Below, piece by piece: positions 62,234 to 64,000 of a DNA stretch of 64,000 nt. This DNA is from Tistlia consotensis USBA 355 (GTDB lineage: Bacteria; Pseudomonadota; Alphaproteobacteria; Kiloniellales; DSM-21159), in assembly GCF_900177295.1 (NCBI RefSeq), contig NZ_FWZX01000021.1, forward strand, positions 1 to 64,000, given 5' to 3'. A model generated the notes under the pieces. That model ran no database searches. It had not been told where the DNA came from and saw only the letters and a program-made list of their open reading frames with translations. The translations under genes were made by a program, and so were the position numbers. Within the stretch, counting starts at the first letter, position 1; each line of letters begins with the position of its first letter.

Positions 62234-63318
62234 GGCACCAGCACCGCGGCTTCGGGCCGCCAGCAGGCGGTGACCGGCTGGCCGAGCCGGGGCAGGGCGG
62301 CGTCCGGCGCCAGGCGCACCGTGACGACCGCGCCGTCGGGCAGCGCGATCAGCACCCGCGTCTCGGAGCCGGCGTAGACCAGCTCGGCGACCTCGCCGGC
62401 GACCCGGTTGAGGGCGGGGGCGGCGACGCCGTTCTTCGGCTCCGCCTCCAGGGTCAGGTGCTCGGGCCGGACCACCAGGCTGGCCTCCGCCCCCGGTGCT
62501 GCGCCGTCGAAGAGGAAGCGCCCGGCCGGAGTAGCGAGCAGCGGGCGGCCCTCGGCGGAGCGCTCGACGCGGCCGCGGAAGATGTTCGACAGGCCGATGA
62601 AGTCGGCGGCGAAGGCGCTCCTGGGATGGGCGTAGATCTCCTGCGGCACGCCGGTCTGCTCGACCCGCGCGTGGTTCATCAGGCAGATCCGGTCGGACAG
62701 CGCCAGCGCCTCCTCCTGGTCGTGGGTCACGTAGACGATCGTCGCGGCCGATTCCCGGTGCAGCCGCTTGATCTCGATCTGCATGTGCTCGCGCAGCTTC
62801 TTGTCGAGCGCGCCGAGCGGCTCGTCCATCAGGATCACGGAGGGCTGGTAGACGAAGCAGCGGGCCAGCGCCACCCGCTGCTGCTGGCCGCCGGACAGCT
62901 CGCGCGGGAAGCGCTCCTTCAGGTGGTCGAGCCGGACCATCGCCAGCGCCGCCTCGACCCGCTCGGCGAGCGCGCGCGCGCGGCAGCCGCGCATGCGCAG
63001 CGGGAAGCCGACGTTCTCGCTGACCGTCAGGTGCGGGAACAGGGCGTAGTGCTGGAAGACCAAGCCGATGTCGCGCCTGTGGACCGGCGTGCGGGTCTCG
63101 TCGCGGCCGTCGATCAGGATCCGGCCGGCGTCGGGCTCGACGAGGCCGGCGATCAGCTGCAGCAGGGTCGTCTTGCCCGAGCCGGAAGGGCCGAGCAGCG
63201 TCAGGAACTCGCCGGGCTGAACGTCGAGGCGGGTCGGCTCCAGGGCGACGACCGGTCCGTAGGACTTGGCCAGGCCGTCGACGACCAGCTTGGGCTGGCG
63301 AGGGGGCGCGTCGGTCAA
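62230..63318 (-). CDS. Polyamine-type ABC transporter ATPase (PotA-like)
   Basis: A 362-residue ATPase. Walker A is [14 protein letters not shown], the signature is [15 protein letters not shown], Walker B is VILMDEPLGALDKK, and a TOBE domain fills the C-terminus (about 265-355). The first codon is uncertain. TTG 63318 has AGGAG at 8 nt and gives a normal N-terminus (TDAPPRQPKLVVDG). GTGs at 63327 and 63384 are alternatives; the last overlaps the preceding gene's end. It sits between the binding-protein and fused permease genes. Confidence 0.88.
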   Translation of the reverse strand: MTDAPPRQPKLVVDGLAKSYGPVVALEPTRLDVQPGEFLTLLGPSGSGKTTLLQLIAGLVEPDAGRILIDGRDETRTPVHRRDIGLVFQHYALFPHLTVSENVGFPLRMRGCRARALAERVEAALAMVRLDHLKERFPRELSGGQQQRVALARCFVYQPSVILMDEPLGALDKKLREHMQIEIKRLHRESAATIVYVTHDQEEALALSDRICLMNHARVEQTGVPQEIYAHPRSAFAADFIGLSNIFRGRVERSAEGRPLLATPAGRFLFDGAAPGAEASLVVRPEHLTLEAEPKNGVAAPALNRVAGEVAELVYAGSETRVLIALPDGAVVTVRLAPDAALPRLGQPVTACWRPEAAVLVP

Positions 63319-63387
63319 GGTCGGCACTCCTGGAAAGGGGGGCGCGAAGGGGCGGAGGGGCCGCCCCTTCGCGCAGTCGGGCACAGC

Positions 63388-64000
63388 CTAGGCCAGGATC
63401 CAGGCGTTGAAGCGCTCGGTCACCTCGGCGCGGTGCTTTGTCCACCACTGGTCGTCGGCGATCGCCATCTGCGCCAGGTTCGGCTTGTAGGTCGGCAGCA
63501 TCGGCGCCCGGTCGGCCGGGATGCTGTCGTAGGCGTCGAGGTTGGTCGGACCGTAGGCGAGGCCCTCGGTCATCACCGCCTGGCGCTTCGGGTCGGCGCA
63601 GAACTTGACGAAGCGGCGCGCCGCGTCGCCCTTCGGGCCGCCCTTCGGCAGGCCCCAGCCCTCGATCGAGTAGAGCCCCTGGTTCCAGCAGATCTTCACC
63701 GGCGCGCCGCCGTCGATCACCGTCTGCATGCGCGCGTTCCAGGAGGAGATCAGCTCGACCTCGCCGCTCTGGATCAGCTGGCTGGTCTGGGCGCCGCCGG
63801 TCCACCAGACGTCGATGTGCGGCTTGATCTCGTCGAGCTTCTTGAAGGCGCGGTCGATGTCGAGCGGATAGAGGTCCTTGCCGGCGACGCCGTCGGCCAT
63901 CAGCGCCTGTTCCAGCGTGTCGATCGGGTTCTTGCGCAGCGAGCGGTGGGCCGGGAAGGTCTTCACGTCCCAGAACTCCGCCCAGGAGCCCGGGGCCTTG
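63388..64000 (-). CDS. Polyamine-type ABC substrate-binding protein (PotD/PotF-like), 5' end outside window
   Basis: The 204 visible codons are the C-terminal part of an SBP_bac_8-type binding protein. SWAEFWDVKTFPAHRSLR runs across the frame's internal GTG at 63966, showing that the gene continues past the window edge. IDVWWTGGAQTSQLIQSGEV and WNQGLYSIEGWGLPKGGPKG are typical of spermidine/putrescine-type proteins. It is the first visible gene of the SBP-ATPase-permease-ligase operon. The ligand is unknown. Confidence 0.88.
   Translation of the reverse strand, partial: KAPGSWAEFWDVKTFPAHRSLRKNPIDTLEQALMADGVAGKDLYPLDIDRAFKKLDEIKPHIDVWWTGGAQTSQLIQSGEVELISSWNARMQTVIDGGAPVKICWNQGLYSIEGWGLPKGGPKGDAARRFVKFCADPKRQAVMTEGLAYGPTNLDAYDSIPADRAPMLPTYKPNLAQMAIADDQWWTKHRAEVTERFNAWILA

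Overview
The window is about 70% GC with dense, mostly leaderless-looking operons and a strong G/C third-position bias. It fits a denitrifying, osmolyte-consuming alphaproteobacterium, probably in or near the Rhodospirillales. Clues are a FYDLN-acid family protein, an EhuBCDA/Eut/Doe ectoine catabolism set, PxpABC linked to a biotin carboxylase, and the intergenic palindromes (GTCATCCCCGCG and TTCGACAGGCTCA types) common in that class. The taxonomic placement is inference; no rRNA or tRNA gene was seen.

Region 1 (1-20.4 kb) holds respiration and small exported proteins. An IS1182-type transposase is cut by the left edge. It is followed by a hybrid histidine kinase, an NnrR-like Crp/Fnr regulator divergent from a class II copper nitrite reductase (nirK), and a pseudoazurin electron donor. 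A galactofuranose-type sugar ABC operon (ytfQ-ytfR-ytfT-yjfF) ends in a GntR regulator. Divergent from it is a single-subunit quinol NO reductase (norZ). Matching Nnr-type boxes lie in front of nirK and norZ. Next comes a 1333-residue exported triheme protein of unknown function. Two small exported paralogs 14 kb apart share a nearly identical 27-bp upstream element.

Region 2 (18.9-34 kb) starts with an arginase-family protein lacking one canonical metal ligand, a D-2-hydroxyacid dehydrogenase, and a LysR regulator divergent from a molybdopterin oxidoreductase. An apparent operon follows: a TorT-like binding protein, an RbsA-like ATPase and an RbsC-like permease, then pxpA, a biotin carrier protein, a biotin carboxylase, pxpB and pxpC. 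bioY (biotin uptake) lies just beyond. Together they look like an uptake and biotin-dependent lactam-opening system of the 5-oxoproline type.

Region 3 (34-54 kb) is centred on ectoine breakdown. A doeD-like aminotransferase, a creatinase/DoeA-like M24 protein and a semialdehyde dehydrogenase form one block. The main locus is eutB-eutC-doeA-doeB-doeX (minus strand), divergent from ehuB-ehuC-ehuD-ehuA-gntR (plus strand), with large inverted repeats in the divergent promoter. eutA is not in the window. Between the blocks are a hydratase, TetR, an isochorismatase-DUF1330 pair, a cold-shock gene with a clear terminator, and the FYDLN gene. Nearly every intercistronic gap here carries a palindromic repeat, drawn from at least five families.

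Region 4 (53.7-64 kb) holds a D-cysteine desulfhydrase-like enzyme, a MarR reading frame, an azoreductase divergent from a LysR regulator, a type I exporter-like ABC protein, and an acyl-CoA ligase. The ligase closes a polyamine-type ABC operon whose two permease domains are fused in one polypeptide. Its binding protein runs off the right edge.
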